This document shows positions 7,349 through 18,238 of a stretch of DNA of 64,000 nucleotides, one piece after another. Location: positions 806,001-870,000 of the forward strand of contig CAMBMM010000001.1 of NCBI GenBank assembly GCA_945868825.1, written 5' to 3'. Each line of letters starts with the position of its first letter. The first letter of the stretch is position 1. Position numbers and translations under genes: made by a program. This DNA is from Sphingobacterium thalpophilum (GTDB lineage Bacteria; Bacteroidota; Bacteroidia; Sphingobacteriales; Sphingobacteriaceae). Below the pieces are notes generated by a model. That model saw only the letters and a list, made by a program, of their open reading frames with translations, was not told the DNA's origin and searched no databases.

Positions 7349-9166
7349 ATGGATAATTTTATCGTTTCAGCCCGAAAATACCGCCCAGTAACCTTTGAGA
7401 GCGTGGTTGGCCAAAGCCACATTACCAATACGCTTAAAAATGCCATAAAAACCAATCAACTTGCACAAGCTTTTTTGTTTTGTGGACCCCGTGGTGTGGG
7501 TAAAACTACCTGTGCTCGTATTTTGGCTAAAACCATCAATTGTCAACAAAGCGGCCAAACGGCAGAGCCTTGTGGCACCTGCGAATCGTGCCAATCGTTT
7601 CAAAATGGCACTTCGTTTAGCATTCATGAATTAGATGCAGCTTCGAACAACTCGGTAGAAGATATTCGTAACCTCACCGAACAAGTACGCATACCGCCAC
7701 AAACCGGCAAATACAAAATATATATTATTGATGAGGTGCACATGCTCTCTTCGGCGGCTTTTAATGCCTTTTTAAAAACCTTAGAAGAACCGCCAGCTTA
7801 TGCCATTTTTATTTTAGCCACTACCGAAAAGCACAAAATTATTCCAACTATTTTATCGCGTTGTCAAATTTTTGATTTTAACCGCATTAAAGTAGAAGAT
7901 ATGGCCCAACATTTGGCTACTATTGCCCAAAAAGAAGGCATAGCATTTGAGCCGGAAGGTTTACATATTATTGCACAAAAAGCAGATGGAGGTTTGCGTG
8001 ACGCCTTATCGATGTTTGATCAATTGGCTAGTTTTTCTAACCGAAATATCAGCTATAAAGCAGTCATCGAAAACCTAAATATTTTAGATTACGATTATTA
8101 TTTTCAGCTAACCGAAGCTCTTTTAGCCCAACAAGCAGCCAAATCTCTTCTAATTTTTGATGAAATTTTAAATAAAGGATTTGATGGCAACCATTTTATC
8201 ATTGGTTTGGCTAGTCATTTCCGCAATTTATTAGTTGCGCAAGACCCCAGCACTACACAATTATTAGAGGTAAGCGAAAATATCAGAACAAAATACTTGG
8301 CACAAACCCAACAAACCAATGCTTCGTTCTTGGTATCGGCGCTTTCTGTTGCCAACCAATGCGATTTAAACTACCGCAGCAGCAAAAACCAACGCCTGCA
8401 AGTAGAATTGGCACTTATTAAACTGGCGCACCTGCCATCGGTTTTAAACCTAAGCAGCCTCCCCGAAACCGAGGAAGTAAAAAAAAAAATAGTTGAGCCC
8501 ACTCCTGTAACCGAAACGCCTGTTTCTATATCCGAAAAGCAAGAAATTGCCGAAGAAGCAATAAAAGAAATAGTATCAGAAGTTATCACGCCCGAGCCAC
8601 TAGTAGAAATACCCGAAGCAATAGCGCAACCCGAATTTGTTGCTGAAAAACCAAGCCAGGCACCTATTATTGAGCCGGAAGTACCCACCAGTATTAATTT
8701 AGTGGCACCTAGCACCCTTATTCCCAACCTAAACGATTGGGCAAGTGCAACGGTAGTAGAAGAGAAAAAAACTGAATATGTAAGCGGTGAGAGTGCCGAA
8801 AGCGTAACGCAAGAAATGTTGCATAACCGCTGGAGAACCTATGCCGAGCAGGTAAAAAAAGATGGAAAAATTAATTTATTCACCCTATTAAACAGTGGGA
8901 ACCCTACGCTTAGCGCTGGTAATCTTATTGAGTTTACCCTAGAAAACAAAGTTCAAGAAGAACTTTTGCTCCACGAACGGGTAGATTTATTAAACTTTTT
9001 ACGAATTGATCTCAATAATTTCCAACTGGAGCTAAAAACGATCGTTGCCGAGCAAGCTGAAGGCAAACGATTGTATACCAGTACCGAAAAGTACGAATAT
9101 ATGGTAGAAAAGAATCCGGCAGTAGAAGAGTTTCGCAAAACCTTTAACCTCGATTTAGAACTCTAA
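7349..9166 (+). CDS. dnaX: DNA polymerase III subunit gamma/tau
   Basis: 605 residues. Clamp-loader ATPase for the replicative polymerase. Walker A GPRGVGKTT lies near 40-48, a zinc-binding set (CQQSG...CGTCESC) near 60-77, Walker B-like DEVHM near 122, and the SRC motif with the arginine finger near 165. AAA+ lid domains follow, then a low-complexity Glu/Pro/Val-rich linker (about 375-470) and a C-terminal tau-like domain. I start it at ATG 7349, which has TAGGAG six bases upstream and gives MDNFIVSARKYRP, the family N-terminus; ATG 7331 would add six residues. No clear -7 element is visible. Confidence 0.95.
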   Translation: MDNFIVSARKYRPVTFESVVGQSHITNTLKNAIKTNQLAQAFLFCGPRGVGKTTCARILAKTINCQQSGQTAEPCGTCESCQSFQNGTSFSIHELDAASNNSVEDIRNLTEQVRIPPQTGKYKIYIIDEVHMLSSAAFNAFLKTLEEPPAYAIFILATTEKHKIIPTILSRCQIFDFNRIKVEDMAQHLATIAQKEGIAFEPEGLHIIAQKADGGLRDALSMFDQLASFSNRNISYKAVIENLNILDYDYYFQLTEALLAQQAAKSLLIFDEILNKGFDGNHFIIGLASHFRNLLVAQDPSTTQLLEVSENIRTKYLAQTQQTNASFLVSALSVANQCDLNYRSSKNQRLQVELALIKLAHLPSVLNLSSLPETEEVKKKIVEPTPVTETPVSISEKQEIAEEAIKEIVSEVITPEPLVEIPEAIAQPEFVAEKPSQAPIIEPEVPTSINLVAPSTLIPNLNDWASATVVEEKKTEYVSGESAESVTQEMLHNRWRTYAEQVKKDGKINLFTLLNSGNPTLSAGNLIEFTLENKVQEELLLHERVDLLNFLRIDLNNFQLELKTIVAEQAEGKRLYTSTEKYEYMVEKNPAVEEFRKTFNLDLEL

Positions 9167-9189
9167 ATTTAGCGTTTACACAATTTTTA

Positions 9190-9197
9190 TATCTTTG
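9190..9197 (+). promoter_or_regulatory. -7 element of icd promoter
   Basis: TATCTTTG, an exact TAnnTTTG match, 29 bp upstream of the icd start and 23 bp after dnaX ends. icd is therefore probably transcribed on its own. Confidence 0.6.
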
Positions 9198-9226
9198 CCG
9201 CAAGTAAAAAAACACGTTACACCCTC

Positions 9227-10459
9227 ATGAGCATACAAAAAATTAAAGTAGCCAACCCCGTTGTAGAACTAGATGGCGATGAAATGACCCGTATTATTTG
9301 GAAATTCATTAAAGATAAATTGATTTTTCCTTACCTAGACCTAGACATTAAATACTATGATTTAGGTATGGAATACCGCGATGAGACAAACGACCAAGTA
9401 ACCATTGATGCCGCTAACGCCATTAAACAATATGGAGTAGGTATTAAATGTGCTACCATTACGCCCGATGAGGCACGTGTAAAGGAGTTCAATTTAAAAC
9501 AAATGTGGAAATCGCCAAACGGAACCATCCGTAATATTTTAGATGGTACCGTATTCCGCGAACCCATTGTAATGAGCAATGTACCTCGGTTGGTTCCTAA
9601 CTGGACCGCTCCTATTTGCATTGGCCGTCATGCTTTTGGTGATCAATACAAAGCAACTGATTTTGTAACCAAAGGAAAAGGGAAATTGACCGTAAAATTT
9701 GAAGGCGAAGACGGCACCGTACAAGAATTTGAAGTGTACAATTTTAAAGGCGATGGCGTGGCTATGGCCATGTACAATACCGACGAATCTATTCGTGGTT
9801 TTGCACATGCCTGCTTTAACCAGGCATTAATGAAAAAATGGCCTTTATATTTATCTACCAAAAACACCATCCTAAAAAAATACGATGGTCGTTTTAAAGA
9901 TATTTTCGAAGAAATTTACCAAGCAGATTATAAAGCAAAATTTGAACAAAACGGCCTAGTATACGAACACCGCCTAATTGACGACATGGTGGCTTCTGCC
10001 TTAAAATGGCATGGCAACTTTGTTTGGGCGTGTAAAAACTACGATGGCGACGTGCAATCGGATACCGTTGCACAAGGCTTTGGATCTTTGGGCTTAATGA
10101 CGTCTACCTTGGTTACACCCGATGGTAAAACTATGGAGGCCGAAGCTGCTCACGGCACGGTTACCCGCCACTACCGCGATCACCAAGCTGGAAAACCAAC
10201 TTCTACTAACCCTATTGCTTCTATTTTCGCTTGGACCAGAGGTTTAGAGTTCCGTGGTATTTTAGATAATAACACCGAACTCGTTAATTTCTGTAAAACT
10301 TTAGAGCAAGTTTGTGTAGAAACTGTAGAAAGTGGCAAAATGACTAAAGATTTAGCCGTAAACATTCATGGAAACAAAGTAACCCATGGCGAACATTACT
10401 TATATACCGAAGAGTTTTTAGAAGCCATTAACATCAATTTACAAGCTAAATTGGCCTAA
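9227..10459 (+). CDS. icd: NADP-dependent isocitrate dehydrogenase
   Basis: 410 residues. It oxidatively decarboxylates isocitrate to 2-oxoglutarate in the TCA cycle. Its length and motifs ([12 protein letters not shown] at the N-terminus, [20 protein letters not shown] with substrate-binding Ser/Asn/Arg near 93-112, IDDMVA near 250, GTVTRHYR and [11 protein letters not shown] near 310-330) are those of the eukaryote-like homodimeric subfamily, not the E. coli type. It has its own -7 element and a terminator immediately downstream, so it is monocistronic. Confidence 0.95.
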   Translation: MSIQKIKVANPVVELDGDEMTRIIWKFIKDKLIFPYLDLDIKYYDLGMEYRDETNDQVTIDAANAIKQYGVGIKCATITPDEARVKEFNLKQMWKSPNGTIRNILDGTVFREPIVMSNVPRLVPNWTAPICIGRHAFGDQYKATDFVTKGKGKLTVKFEGEDGTVQEFEVYNFKGDGVAMAMYNTDESIRGFAHACFNQALMKKWPLYLSTKNTILKKYDGRFKDIFEEIYQADYKAKFEQNGLVYEHRLIDDMVASALKWHGNFVWACKNYDGDVQSDTVAQGFGSLGLMTSTLVTPDGKTMEAEAAHGTVTRHYRDHQAGKPTSTNPIASIFAWTRGLEFRGILDNNTELVNFCKTLEQVCVETVESGKMTKDLAVNIHGNKVTHGEHYLYTEEFLEAININLQAKLA

Positions 10460-10476
10460 TTACCTTTTTAACGTTC

Positions 10477-10508
10477 AAAAAGCCTCCAAAAATCGGGGGC
10501 TTTTTTTT
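10477..10508 (+). terminator. icd terminator
   Basis: GCCTCC and GGGGGC form a stem around AAAAATC, followed by eight T residues, 18 bp after the icd stop. Confidence 0.75.
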
Positions 10509-10552
10509 GCATCATATTATAGGTTTAAACAAATATTTTGTATTTTCAATTA

Positions 10553-11275
10553 ATGAATTGGAGCGCCATACTTTACGAAAACGGACAATTTAAAAGTTAC
10601 ACGCAAGAACACGGTATAGCCGTTGCCGTTTGTGTGGCCATTGCCCTCACACTTGTTTTATTGGCAAAATACCGGTTTACGCAAGAACAGTCGCGAAATG
10701 CCATTACCATTATTTTAGGTATTGGCTTGCTGTTGCAAATTACCAAGCCATTTATTACGCTTGCAGCAGGCAGTTTCGATATTCGGGAAGATTTGCCTTT
10801 TCACCTCTGTAATGCCATGATTATACTCATGCCTTTTATTATGTATTATAAATGGCGAAAATTTTGGGGTATTGCCTTTTTTTGGGTAATTGCCGGAACG
10901 CTGCAGGCCCTATTTACGCCTTCATTAGAAGAATCTTTTCCTCACCACGAATTTTTTAGATATTGGGCCGTGCACGCCTTTTTACCCTTTGCCGGAGTTT
11001 TTGCCATGCAAATTTACGGCTGGCGTATTACCTGGAAAGATATGGTAAACTCCATGATTGGGCTCAATATTTTTGCACTATTGGTAACACCCATTAACTT
11101 ATTTTTGGGTAGTAATTACCTCTTTTTGATGGCGAAGCCGCAAGTAAAAACCATATTTGATTTGTTAGGGCCATGGCCTTATTACATTCTTTCGTTGGAA
11201 GTATTGATGGTTTTTGTGTTCAGCATGTTGGTACTCCTATTTAATGCAGATAAATTGCTAAAACGTGCTAATTAG
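10553..11275 (+). CDS. YwaF/TIGR02206-type integral membrane protein
   Basis: 240 residues with about six to seven hydrophobic membrane segments. The DLPFHLCNAMIIL motif in the middle is characteristic of the YwaF family (TIGR02206), whose function is unknown. PHHEFFRYWAVHAFLPF and GPWPYYIL are further family-like stretches. I prefer ATG 10553; a TTG at 10538 would add five residues and sits in promoter-like AT sequence. It stands between icd and a convergent operon with no obvious functional partner. Confidence 0.75.
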   Translation: MNWSAILYENGQFKSYTQEHGIAVAVCVAIALTLVLLAKYRFTQEQSRNAITIILGIGLLLQITKPFITLAAGSFDIREDLPFHLCNAMIILMPFIMYYKWRKFWGIAFFWVIAGTLQALFTPSLEESFPHHEFFRYWAVHAFLPFAGVFAMQIYGWRITWKDMVNSMIGLNIFALLVTPINLFLGSNYLFLMAKPQVKTIFDLLGPWPYYILSLEVLMVFVFSMLVLLFNADKLLKRAN

Positions 11276-11336
11276 TCAACGCTTAACAATACGAAAACAG
11301 CAGATTTGAATTAAAAAAGGATTTTAAAAAGTATCA

Positions 11337-12023
11337 CTAAAACCCCTCAAACCGCTCCCAAAAACCATCTTGGGGCAAAGAAGCAAAAATGGTTACCGGT
11401 TCTTTTTTTACCGGGTGTATAAATTGCAATTTTTGGGCGTGTAGGCAAATGCTTTTCAGTAAACTACCTCGGGGGTAGCCGTATTTATTATCGCCCACAA
11501 TAGGGCAATCGAGCGTAGAAAGCTGTACCCGTATTTGGTGCGGGCGACCTGTAATCGGGTCAACCTCAATTAAATAATAACCATTTAGCTCCCCAATCAA
11601 TTTATAATTCAATTCGGCACGTTGGCTACCGGCCACTTCCTTATCGTGGGCTTTGGTTACATTTTTCTGCGAATTTTTTACCAACCAATGCACCAAATTC
11701 CCTTCGGTTGGTTGTGGGCGATTGCGCACCACCGCCCAATAGGTTTTTTTCATTTCACGGCTCTTGAACATAAGGTTGATACGTTCTAGCGCCTTGCTGG
11801 TTTTGGCAAACAAAATTACCCCGCTTACCGGTCGATCTAAACGATGCACCACACCTAAAAAAGCGCCATTGGGTTTGTTATACTTCGCAGCAATGTACTT
11901 TTTAACTTGCTCGTCTAAAGGCTCGTCGCCGGTATCGTCTATTTGTACAATATCGCCGGCACGTTTGTTTACAGCAATCAGGTGGTTATCCTCAAATAAA
12001 ATGTCTTTATCAGTAATGGGCAT
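11337..12023 (-). CDS. RluA-family pseudouridine synthase
   Basis: 228 residues. It isomerises uridine to pseudouridine in RNA. The catalytic motif HRLDRPVSG has Asp63. ITGRPHQIRVQLS and GDNKYGYPRG are the family's conserved C-terminal segments. There is no N-terminal S4 domain, so it is one of the short RluA-type enzymes (RluA/TruC/YabO-like); the exact target cannot be told. Its start overlaps the panB stop by one base (TAATG), so the two are co-translated. Confidence 0.88.
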   Translation of the reverse strand: MPITDKDILFEDNHLIAVNKRAGDIVQIDDTGDEPLDEQVKKYIAAKYNKPNGAFLGVVHRLDRPVSGVILFAKTSKALERINLMFKSREMKKTYWAVVRNRPQPTEGNLVHWLVKNSQKNVTKAHDKEVAGSQRAELNYKLIGELNGYYLIEVDPITGRPHQIRVQLSTLDCPIVGDNKYGYPRGSLLKSICLHAQKLQFIHPVKKEPVTIFASLPQDGFWERFEGF

Positions 12024-12838
12024 TAGTATTGTTCCTTTTCGTTCGGAAAATCAACCGCTTTTACATCGCGGATGTAGGATTGTACCGCTCCATTAATTTC
12101 GGTGTATAAGTCTAAATACTGGCGTAAAAAGCGTGGGCGGAAGCCCTTAGTCAGGCCAATCATATCATTTATTACCAAAACTTGACCATCGCAAGCCGAG
12201 CCTGCACCAATACCTATAGTGGGCACCTGCAAGGTTTTGCTTACTTCGGCGGCCAGTTTGGCTGGAATTTTTTCCAATACAATAGAAAAACAACCCGCCT
12301 CTTGCAGCGCTATACAATCTGATTTTAATTTTTCAGCTTCTGCTTCTTCTTTCGCTCGTACGGTATAGGTACCAAATTTATAAATAGATTGAGGCGTTAA
12401 ACCCAAATGCCCCATAACCGGAATACCTGCCGTTACAATACGCTCAATAGATTCTCTCACCTCGGCACCACCCTCTAATTTTACGGCATGCGCACCCGAT
12501 TCTTTCATAATGCGAATGGCCGAATTGAGTGCCTCTTTCGAATTTCCTTGATACGAACCAAAAGGCAAATCGACCACCACCAACGCACGTTTTACCGCTC
12601 GTACCACCGAAGCGGCATGGTAAATCATTTGATCGAGGGTAATGGGTAAAGTAGTTTCGTGGCCCGCCATCACGTTCGAAGCAGAATCGCCCACCAAAAT
12701 CACATCAATACCGGCATCATCCACAATGGTTGCCATCGAAAAATCGTAGGAGGTAAGCATCGCAATTTTTTCGCCACGATCTTTCATTTCTTGCAAGGTA
12801 TGGGTGGTAATTCGCTTAATTTCTTTGTGTATAGACAT
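12023..12838 (-). CDS. panB: 3-methyl-2-oxobutanoate hydroxymethyltransferase
   Basis: 271 residues, the family's usual length. It transfers a hydroxymethyl group from methylene-THF to 2-oxoisovalerate, giving ketopantoate, the first step to pantothenate and CoA. Motifs: [10 protein letters not shown] near 23, LVGDSASNV (metal Asp) near 49, VVDLPFGSY near 88, KLEGG near 119, GHLGLTPQS near 143 and [14 protein letters not shown] near 205. A TACCTTTG promoter element precedes it, and the pseudouridine synthase is its downstream partner. Confidence 0.95.
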   Translation of the reverse strand: MSIHKEIKRITTHTLQEMKDRGEKIAMLTSYDFSMATIVDDAGIDVILVGDSASNVMAGHETTLPITLDQMIYHAASVVRAVKRALVVVDLPFGSYQGNSKEALNSAIRIMKESGAHAVKLEGGAEVRESIERIVTAGIPVMGHLGLTPQSIYKFGTYTVRAKEEAEAEKLKSDCIALQEAGCFSIVLEKIPAKLAAEVSKTLQVPTIGIGAGSACDGQVLVINDMIGLTKGFRPRFLRQYLDLYTEINGAVQSYIRDVKAVDFPNEKEQY

Positions 12839-12869
12839 GGCGCTTGGGTATTTTAAGGCTTGATTTGAA

Positions 12870-12877
12870 CAAAGGTA
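12870..12877 (-). promoter_or_regulatory. -7 element of panB promoter
   Basis: TACCTTTG on the minus strand, 31 bp upstream of the panB start; exact TAnnTTTG match. Confidence 0.55.
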
Positions 12878-12951
12878 AAATTTAAAATGCTAGTGTGGAT
12901 AAAAATAGCTTAAAAAGCAATTCATATTTAAGCATAAAACGAAAAAAATAG

Positions 12952-12959
12952 TATCTTTG
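12952..12959 (+). promoter_or_regulatory. -7 element of carA promoter
   Basis: TATCTTTG, exact TAnnTTTG match. It places the mRNA start near 12965, giving a leader of about 107 nt before carA. Confidence 0.6.
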
Positions 12960-12965
12960 TTTCCC

Positions 12966-13041
12966 GTGAAAGTAAGCGTAAATGCACCTCATTGGGCCAT
13001 TCAACAAGCAGGAAAACTCCTAGCCCATTTCACTTTTTTTT
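12966..13041 (+). promoter_or_regulatory. Structured carA leader ending in a terminator-like hairpin
   Basis: The leader can fold TGGGC (12993-12997) with GCCCA (13023-13027), capped by AGGA/TCCT (13010-13013, 13018-13021). GTGAAA (12966-12971) can also pair with TTTCAC (13028-13033). Eight T residues follow directly (13034-13041), the arrangement of an intrinsic terminator or attenuator before carA. In addition, a GTG-initiated frame of 36 codons (12966-13076) crosses the leader and ends in a TGA overlapping the carA ATG. The sequence is seen; regulation of pyrimidine/arginine supply is inferred. Confidence 0.45.
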
Positions 13042-13072
13042 CTTGTAACACACCTAAATTTGCTCTAAAAAA

Positions 13073-15500
<2,428 letters not shown>

Positions 15501-15522
15501 ATACTAAAGGTCTCAAAACGCT

Positions 15523-15846
15523 ATGAAAAAGATTTTCAACGTAGTTAGCAATAAGTTCTTCTTAGCTAGCGTAGCCTTTTTAGCATGGATGCTTTTTTTC
15601 GATTCAAATGATTTTATCTCACAGTACGAATACCGTACAGAAGTGGCTAAACTACGATCCGAAAAAGATTTTTATGCCCATGAAACTAAATTGGTAAAAA
15701 GAGATCTTTTGGAGTTAAATACCAAACCGGCCACTATGGAAAAGTTTGCCCGTGAAAAGTATTTAATGAAAAAACCCAACGAAGAAATTTTCGTTATTGT
15801 AGAAGAACCAAAAAAAGAGAAGAAGAAACGTTTCTTCTTCTTTTAA
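15523..15846 (+). CDS. FtsB/DivIC-type septum formation initiator
   Basis: 107 residues: one N-terminal transmembrane helix (about 12-27), then a coiled coil (about 33-62) and a short C-terminal region, the layout of FtsB/DivIC proteins, which join FtsL in the divisome. FAREKYLMKKPNEEIFVI near 76-93 matches the family's conserved C-terminal motif. It ends in a Lys-rich stretch followed by four phenylalanines. It follows eno by 22 bp, a neighbour order also seen in other bacteria, and is followed by a bidirectional terminator. Confidence 0.85.
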   Translation: MKKIFNVVSNKFFLASVAFLAWMLFFDSNDFISQYEYRTEVAKLRSEKDFYAHETKLVKRDLLELNTKPATMEKFAREKYLMKKPNEEIFVIVEEPKKEKKKRFFFF

Positions 15847-15883
15847 ACAAAAAAGCCTCTCCAAATTGGAGAGGCTTTTTTTA
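15847..15883. terminator. Bidirectional terminator between divIC-like gene and fabG
   Basis: GCCTCTCC-AAATT-GGAGAGGC with A and T runs on both sides, placed between convergent genes. Confidence 0.8.
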
Positions 15884-15901
15884 TATACTTATTTAAGTTT
15901 G

Positions 15902-16645
15902 TTACAACATTCCTCCACAAACCGACAATACCTGTCCGTTTACATAAGCGCTCATATCCGAAGCCAAAAATACACATACATTGGCTACATCTTCGGTTTC
16001 GCCAGCACGTTTTAACGGGATAGCTTGCGCCCACCCTTCTACTACTTTCGGATCTAACACATCGGTCATTTCGGTACGAATAAAACCCGGTGCCACCACA
16101 TTGGTACGAATATTACGTGAACCCAATTCTTTTGCAATAGATTTCGAAAAGCCAATAATACCGGCTTTAGAAGCCGCATAATTCGATTGGCCTGCATTAC
16201 CTTGTACGCCCACCACCGAACTCATATTTACAAACACGCCCTTGCGGTTTTTCATCATAATTTTAGAAGCTGCTTTGGTTATATTAAAAATTGATTTTAA
16301 GTTGATGTTTAATACATCATCCCAATTTTCTTCAGTCATACGCATTAATAGACCATCTTTAGTGATACCGGCATTGTTTACTACAATATCTAAGGTGCCA
16401 AAATCGGCAACAATAGCTTCAATTAATTTCTCTGCTTCAACAAAATTAGAGGCATCAGAGCGGTAGCCTTTTACTTTAGCCGAACCTTTTTGCAATTCCT
16501 TTTCTAAGGCTTCCCCTTTGTCTACCGATGATAAATAGGTAAAGGCCACTTGGGCACCTTGTTCCACAAATTTTTCGGCAATTTTACGACCAATACCCTT
16601 AGATGCTCCAGTAATTAAGGCCACTTTTCCTTCTAATAATTTCAT
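15902..16645 (-). CDS. fabG: 3-oxoacyl-ACP reductase
   Basis: 247 residues, SDR fold. NADPH-dependent reduction of 3-oxoacyl-ACP in fatty-acid elongation. Motifs: TGASKGIG cofactor loop (near 13-20), NNAGIT (near 89), catalytic Ser in NMSSVVG (near 140), YAASK catalytic Tyr/Lys (near 156-160), and the C-terminal YVNGQVLSVCGGM. SDR enzymes vary in substrate, but the close fit to FabG over the full length makes this call likely. Confidence 0.9.
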   Translation of the reverse strand: MKLLEGKVALITGASKGIGRKIAEKFVEQGAQVAFTYLSSVDKGEALEKELQKGSAKVKGYRSDASNFVEAEKLIEAIVADFGTLDIVVNNAGITKDGLLMRMTEENWDDVLNINLKSIFNITKAASKIMMKNRKGVFVNMSSVVGVQGNAGQSNYAASKAGIIGFSKSIAKELGSRNIRTNVVAPGFIRTEMTDVLDPKVVEGWAQAIPLKRAGETEDVANVCVFLASDMSAYVNGQVLSVCGGML

Positions 16646-16703
16646 GCTTAATAGGTATTATAAAAATTGAAAATAGGTATTTTATTTAAAATTGACTAAC
16701 ATT

Positions 16704-17168
16704 TTACTGCTTTTTGGCAGGCACAAAACTCATAGAAATAGAATTAACACAATGACGGGTATTTTTATCTGTTAGCCCTTCGCCTAAAAAAACATGGCCT
16801 AAGTGACCGCCACATTTGGCACAGGTAATTTCGGTGCGCATACCATCGATATCGGTTGTGCGCTTTACGGCTCCTTTAATCTCGTCATCAAAACTTGGCC
16901 AGCCGCAATGCGAATCAAATTTATCTTCGGAACGGTACAATGGCGCATTGCAACGGCGACACACGTAGGTACCCACTTCCTTATTGGCTAAAAGTTTACC
17001 CGTATATGGGCGCTCGGTACCTTTATTCAGAATAATGTATTCTTCTTCGGGACTTAATTTATTGTATTCCATTTTTTTATTGGTTTGCGTAGTAGCACTT
17101 GGCTTTTGCGCACAAGCGCTAAGTTGAATGCTAAAACAAAGTAGTAAAAGGCTGATATATTTTTTCAT
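16704..17168 (-). CDS. msrB: Peptide-methionine (R)-S-oxide reductase, lipoprotein
   Basis: 154 residues. It reduces methionine-R-sulfoxide in damaged proteins. The N-terminus [19 protein letters not shown] is a lipoprotein signal with a LSAC lipobox, so the enzyme should be anchored in the cell envelope. The MsrB domain starts near residue 35 with two zinc CxxC pairs (CRRC near 70 and CAKC near 117), HCGWPSF near 92, and the catalytic cysteine in RHCVNSISM near 140. A methionine-repair role in the periplasm is inferred from the lipobox. Confidence 0.93.
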   Translation of the reverse strand: MKKYISLLLLCFSIQLSACAQKPSATTQTNKKMEYNKLSPEEEYIILNKGTERPYTGKLLANKEVGTYVCRRCNAPLYRSEDKFDSHCGWPSFDDEIKGAVKRTTDIDGMRTEITCAKCGGHLGHVFLGEGLTDKNTRHCVNSISMSFVPAKKQ

Positions 17169-17186
17169 AATTTGCTGATTATAAAT

Positions 17187-17225
17187 TAAAAAACCTATGC
17201 AGATTAAACGGCATAGGTATTTTTG
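17187..17225 (-). terminator. sucD terminator
   Basis: ACCTATGC (17193-17200) and GCATAGGT (17211-17218) pair around a 10-nt loop; on the minus strand a T run follows, 20 bp after the sucD stop. Confidence 0.75.
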
Positions 17226-17240
17226 TATTATAAATTGAAC

Positions 17241-18125
17241 TTAGAGTTTGCCTGCTTTTTTTAATTCTTCGACCATGGCTACACCAATTTCGGCAGGTGA
17301 GGCTACTACACGAATGCCACACTCGGCCATAATTTTCATTTTAGCAGCTGCCGTATCGTCGGCGCCACCAACAATGGCTCCAGCATGTCCCATTCTACGT
17401 CCGGCTGGAGCTGTTTGGCCGGCAATAAAGCCAACAACAGGTTTGGTACCGTTAGCTTTAATCCAACGAGCAGCCTCTGCTTCCATACCGCCACCAATTT
17501 CACCAATCATAATGATGCCTTCAGTTTCTGGGTCGTTCATTAACAATTCCACGGCTTCTTTGGTTGGGGTACCAATAATCGGGTCGCCACCAATACCAAT
17601 GGCAGTAGAAATGCCCATACCTGCTTTTACTACTTGGTCTACAGCTTCGTAGGTCAAGGTACCCGATTTAGATACCACACCCACTTTTCCTTTTTTAAAG
17701 ATAAAGCCCGGCATGATACCAATTTTTGCTTCATCGGCAGTAATAATGCCTGGGCAATTGGGGCCAATTAAACGGCAATCTCTATCTGAAATATATTCTT
17801 TTACCTGAATCATGTCTTTCGTTGGTATACCCTCGGTAATACAAACAATCACTTTAATTCCTGCTTCGGCAGCTTCCATAATGGCATCTGCAGCAAAAGC
17901 TGGGGGTACAAAAATAATCGATACATCGGCACCGGTTTTATCTACCGCATCTTTTACGGTATTAAAAACGGGTTTTTCTAAATGTTGCTGACCACCTTTG
18001 CCTGGAGTTACACCGCCCACTACATTGGTTCCGTAGGCAATCATTTGGGTAGCATGGTAGGTTCCTTCGTTACCGGTAAAACCTTGAACAATAACTTTAG
18101 AATTTTTATTTACGAGTACGCTCAT
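17241..18125 (-). CDS. sucD: Succinyl-CoA ligase (ADP-forming) subunit alpha
   Basis: 294 residues. It makes succinate and ATP/GTP from succinyl-CoA in the TCA cycle. Conserved parts: [12 protein letters not shown] CoA-binding loop near 14, GVTPGKGG near 38, CITEGIP near 94, GPNCPGI near 120, SKSGTLTYE near 151 and the phosphorylated histidine in GHAGAIVGG near 247. sucC is not adjacent, a split arrangement common in Bacteroidota. It is preceded by a full consensus promoter and followed by a terminator, so it is monocistronic. Confidence 0.96.
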   Translation of the reverse strand: MSVLVNKNSKVIVQGFTGNEGTYHATQMIAYGTNVVGGVTPGKGGQQHLEKPVFNTVKDAVDKTGADVSIIFVPPAFAADAIMEAAEAGIKVIVCITEGIPTKDMIQVKEYISDRDCRLIGPNCPGIITADEAKIGIMPGFIFKKGKVGVVSKSGTLTYEAVDQVVKAGMGISTAIGIGGDPIIGTPTKEAVELLMNDPETEGIIMIGEIGGGMEAEAARWIKANGTKPVVGFIAGQTAPAGRRMGHAGAIVGGADDTAAAKMKIMAECGIRVVASPAEIGVAMVEELKKAGKL

Positions 18126-18146
18126 TTTGTGTTTTTAATTGTAGTG

Positions 18147-18177
18147 CAAAGCTACTAGAAAGCAAGTGAGAATCAAA
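18147..18177 (-). promoter_or_regulatory. sucD promoter (consensus)
   Basis: On the minus strand TTTG (18174-18177), exactly 19 bp, then TAGCTTTG (18147-18154): a full match to the Bacteroidota housekeeping consensus. The mRNA would begin near 18140, about 15 nt before the ATG. Confidence 0.75.
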
Positions 18178-18238
18178 GTAAGTTCAGAAATAAGACGATT
18201 TTTTTATGCGTTTTTATTCCTGGCATTATGCAAAGCAG

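Noticed and set aside
7213-7455. 80-codon minus-strand ORF between rpsF and dnaX
   Set aside because: Its first half is antisense to the conserved dnaX start and no family motif is seen; it is probably chance, though a pseudogene remnant at its end cannot be fully excluded.
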